A DNA stretch of 23,749 nucleotides from CAVEFW01 sp964579575 (lineage in GTDB: Bacteria > Actinomycetota > Coriobacteriia > Coriobacteriales > Eggerthellaceae): NCBI GenBank assembly GCA_964579575.1, contig CAZOGL010000023.1, forward strand, positions 1 to 23,749, in the 5' to 3' direction. The translations under genes and the position numbers were made by a program. Of the stretch, positions 21,076 through 23,749 are shown piece by piece. Under the pieces are notes generated by a model, which was not told where the DNA came from, did not search any database, and saw only the letters and a list, made by a program, of their open reading frames with translations. Numbering within the stretch: the first letter of the stretch is position 1; the number at the start of each line of letters is the position of its first letter.

Positions 21076-23749
21076 CTAAGCCCCCATTCCCGCAGGCTGG
21101 TTGGTGGCTACGGGCGACCCATAGGGGTCTTTACCGTCGCCGCCGCCCAAGATGTTGTTCATATCGCGCTTGTTGTTACGCGTCTGGTTGCTACGGTGAT
21201 ACCACACGAGCGCACCGTAGAGCAACGTGAGGATCATGCCGAAAATCATGAACCAATGCACCCAGCAGTTATGCGTGGCGGCGCGACCCAACGGGTTGTC
21301 GTCGTCGTAGATCTGCGTCTGGTTATTGCTGTTGTCTACGCTGTCGGCAGGCGGGGTGGGCGTCACAGTCGGGGCAACGGGCGTTACCGCAGCTTCGGTG
21401 ACGGTGAGCGTACCCAGCGTTTCGCTGATGCTGTAGTTGCTCATGTCCACGTTACCCCAGTTGATGCTGTAGGTGTTCGTGGAGCTGCCAACCTCGCGCT
21501 GAACGCCGGTCACGGTACCCACAACCTGGTCGCCCGTAGCCAAGCCGGCGATTACCAAATCGTAGTTGGTAAGGTCGGTGCCGTCGTAGGCCTTCGTGGC
21601 GCTACCCGTGGTAATGCTCAGCGGCGCAGGCGTAATCTCGATGCTGCCGTCGATGTATTGGATCATCAGATTCTTGGTAACATCGCTGCCCTGGCCATTC
21701 ACGATAACCAGCTGGTCGGCGGTGGCCTTAACCGTGCCGTCGGCAACGTTGCGAGCGGTTGCCGTGGAGGCGGCCGTGCTTACGTAGTAGCCGGCGGGCA
21801 CGTTGGAAACCTCAACCGTGGCGCCATGCTCGGTGCCGTCATAGATGAAGGTGCCGCCCGTGGTGGTTACCACGATGGTGTCGGCGCTTTCGATCACAAC
21901 CAGCTTGCCCAACTCGTAGCTCAGAGTGTAGTTGCCGGCCATCTTGTCGGTCTTCCAGGCAATCTCGCCCGCGGTGTTATCGGTGCTGCCAACCTCGGTG
22001 ATGGTGCCAACAGCCGAAACCGTGGCGTCATCAGCAGCAACCAGGCCCTCGAAGTGGGCGTTCGGGTTGGTGAGCGGCGTGTTGTCGTACACCTTGGTTG
22101 CGCCCTCGGTAATAAGCTTGGCGGCCTTCGGGTTAATCTTGTAGGTCTTCACCACGGTGCCGTCGTAGTTGCCTTCGCCCTTGATGGTAACGGTGATGGT
22201 GTCGCCCACGTTCACGAAGTCGGCGCCGTCGTTGTACTCAACCGTGTAGTCCTTGCCCTCGACCAGCGTACGGCCATTGTCGGTGACGGTAGGCTTCCAC
22301 TGGTGAGTACCGCCATCGTAGGTAACGTCAACGGGCGAATCCATGGTTACCGTGCTGCCTTCGCCGGGCACGATGGACTGGGCCGTCACGGTCATGCTGC
22401 CGAAGGTGGCGGTCACGTTGTAGTTATCAAGGTTTGTGCCTTCCTTGGCCGCCCAAGTGAAGGTGTTGCCATGCTCCAGCGAGCCCGCATTGGTAAGCGA
22501 GCCGTTGAAGGTGACGTTCACACCCTGGCCGGCAACAAAGCCGGTGTTCTCGACCAGCGCGGTGTCGCCGTTAACCAGCGGCGTTGCGTCGTAGACCTTG
22601 GCCAGGTCGGCGGACTTCAGGCTTACGTTGGCCTTGGTAATTTCCAGCGTGCCGTCGAGCACCACGAAGGTCACCTTGCTGAAGTTGCTGTTGATGTTCG
22701 TGAAGTCGCCAGCCGACACGTTCATCTGGTAGGTGCCAGCGTCGGTGGCTTCCACATGCGCGTTGCCGCTGAAGGTGAAGTCGTCCTCGCTGTACAGCTC
22801 GTTGGAAATCTTCTCGACCTTGTAGCCGGTGGCCTCGTGCTTGTTGCCGTCGTAGGTGGCCGTGGCGCTGTTCTCGCGAACCGTCACCACAACCTCGGTG
22901 GCGTCGGCGGTGATGCTCAGCTCGCCGTACTTAACCTCGACGTTGTAGTTGCCATCCTTGGCGCCATTGCTCAATTCGTAGGTGAAGGCGTTTTCGGCTG
23001 TGCCGTAATTGGTGATGGTGCCAGTTACGTCGTAGGTGGCGCCTTCGTTACCCACGAAGCCGTCGCCCGAAACGTACACGGTGCTGTTGGTAAGCGGCTG
23101 GCCGTCGTAGGCCTTGGTGTCGCTGGCGCTGGTGAGCGTCACATCGCGCTTGGCGATGGACAGCTGACCATCGGTTACGTCGAACACCACGTTGGCGAAG
23201 TTGCTGTTGCCATTGCTGAATTGGCTACCAGACAAGCCCATATTGTAGGTGCCGGCGTCGGTCTTGGTAACGCTGGCATAGCCGCTGAACTGGATGTCGT
23301 CCTTGATAAGCAGCGAGCCCTCGGGGATGGTGATGTCGTAGCCCGACAGCGTTTGCGCGTTGCCGTTGTACTTCTCTCCACCGGTGTGGCCCGTCACCTT
23401 CACGGTGATGGTGGCCTGCATAGGCGTGATCTTCAAGCTGCCCTTGTTGGTGGTGATGGTGTAGTTGTTGGCGTTAAAGCCAGCGTTGGTGTCGTACTTC
23501 ACCACGTTGTCAACCGTGCCGTCAGACACGTTGGTAACGCTGCCCTCGGTATGGATATTGCTTACCTCGCCGTCGACGAAGCTGCCTTCGATGGTGTATT
23601 CGGGCTGCGTATGGGTGCTGCCGTCGTATTCCCACGTGCCATCTTCAGCGGTGATGGTAACCACGCGCTTGTTGATGGTGTAGGTAACGGTCGAGGTGCC
23701 CTCATAGTTGCCTTCGCCAACGACCTTCACCGTCACGGTGCCCGCGTTG
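21076..23749 (-). CDS. MBG/YDG-repeat surface protein, N-terminus outside the window
   Basis: The frame is open to the window edge, so the true start lies beyond it. About 890 residues are visible. Most is a string of about nine beta-rich repeats with the MBG/YDG signature (YDGSTHTQP, KAYDGQPLTN, ATYDGNKHEATG, KVYDATPLVNG, TYDGGTHQWKP, KVYDNTPLTNP, IYDGTEHGATV, KAYDGTDLTNY), each with GNYEGT- or NYTI-type strands. Such repeats form stalks of secreted bacterial adhesins. A Pro/Thr spacer (VTPVAPTVTPTPPADSVDNS) follows, then one membrane span (WFMIFGMILTLLYGALVWYH) and a 40-residue polar tail. There is no LPxTG motif, so it is held by the span and not by sortase. Base composition is regular, with strong C-ending codons. 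Ligand and N-terminal domains are unknown. Confidence 0.9.
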   Translation of the reverse strand, partial: NAGTVTVKVVGEGNYEGTSTVTYTINKRVVTITAEDGTWEYDGSTHTQPEYTIEGSFVDGEVSNIHTEGSVTNVSDGTVDNVVKYDTNAGFNANNYTITTNKGSLKITPMQATITVKVTGHTGGEKYNGNAQTLSGYDITIPEGSLLIKDDIQFSGYASVTKTDAGTYNMGLSGSQFSNGNSNFANVVFDVTDGQLSIAKRDVTLTSASDTKAYDGQPLTNSTVYVSGDGFVGNEGATYDVTGTITNYGTAENAFTYELSNGAKDGNYNVEVKYGELSITADATEVVVTVRENSATATYDGNKHEATGYKVEKISNELYSEDDFTFSGNAHVEATDAGTYQMNVSAGDFTNINSNFSKVTFVVLDGTLEITKANVSLKSADLAKVYDATPLVNGDTALVENTGFVAGQGVNVTFNGSLTNAGSLEHGNTFTWAAKEGTNLDNYNVTATFGSMTVTAQSIVPGEGSTVTMDSPVDVTYDGGTHQWKPTVTDNGRTLVEGKDYTVEYNDGADFVNVGDTITVTIKGEGNYDGTVVKTYKINPKAAKLITEGATKVYDNTPLTNPNAHFEGLVAADDATVSAVGTITEVGSTDNTAGEIAWKTDKMAGNYTLSYELGKLVVIESADTIVVTTTGGTFIYDGTEHGATVEVSNVPAGYYVSTAASTATARNVADGTVKATADQLVIVNGQGSDVTKNLMIQYIDGSIEITPAPLSITTGSATKAYDGTDLTNYDLVIAGLATGDQVVGTVTGVQREVGSSTNTYSINWGNVDMSNYSISETLGTLTVTEAAVTPVAPTVTPTPPADSVDNSNNQTQIYDDDNPLGRAATHNCWVHWFMIFGMILTLLYGALVWYHRSNQTRNNKRDMNNILGGGDGKDPYGSPVATNQPAGMGA

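Overview
The window looks like chromosome of a high-GC, anaerobic gut-type actinobacterium of the Coriobacteriia, most likely Eggerthellaceae (Slackia/Eggerthella-like). This rests on protein style only: a LuxR-type regulator with a multi-membrane-span N-terminal half beside MFS transporters, a fermentative-type iron(II) uptake cluster (FeoA-FeoA-FeoB-Cys-rich protein), and MBG-repeat surface proteins. No rRNA or tRNA was seen, so the genus is inference.

Layout. 1-1.6 kb is a scarred accessory patch: a possible IS21-type element end, a 5'-truncated gene fragment, an orphan toxin-domain/immunity-like gene pair and a degenerate small ORF. 1.6-3.2 kb holds a divergent Xre-type regulator and a Fic-domain protein sharing a CGGAAGT-rich operator region. 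3.2-9.6 kb is an apparent substrate-use locus: two paralogous MFS transporters flanking a YtcJ-type amidohydrolase, all on the minus strand, divergent from a membrane LuxR regulator. 9.7-13.8 kb is the ferrous iron cluster on the minus strand, with a promoter near 13.77 kb, two FeoA proteins, FeoB and a small FeoB-associated Cys-rich membrane protein. 14.0-16.2 kb is uracil salvage (upp, then a UraA-type permease). It is followed by a metal-dependent amidohydrolase and a DegV fatty-acid-binding protein. 19.05-20.4 kb is a DUF4143-type AAA ATPase preceded by a 32-bp-phased repeat array. 20.6-23.7 kb is a two-gene minus-strand unit: a large MBG/YDG-repeat surface protein, cut by the window edge, and a two-span membrane protein.

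Two things stand out at sequence level. First, feoB is interrupted by 100 Ns, and the 55 bp on either side of the gap are identical. Removing the gap and one copy restores an exact 811-codon frame, so this is an assembly artefact and not a broken gene. Second, short tandem repeats are unusually common between genes. Three genes (luxR-type, feoB, degV) carry duplications that span their TAG stop codon. Other repeats are an 18-bp x4 array after feoB, a 15-bp x2 repeat with a DtxR-like half-site before feoB, a 36-bp x2 repeat before the first feoA, a 25-bp-spaced pair before upp, and the 32-bp array before the ATPase. These are the strongest candidates for something undescribed.
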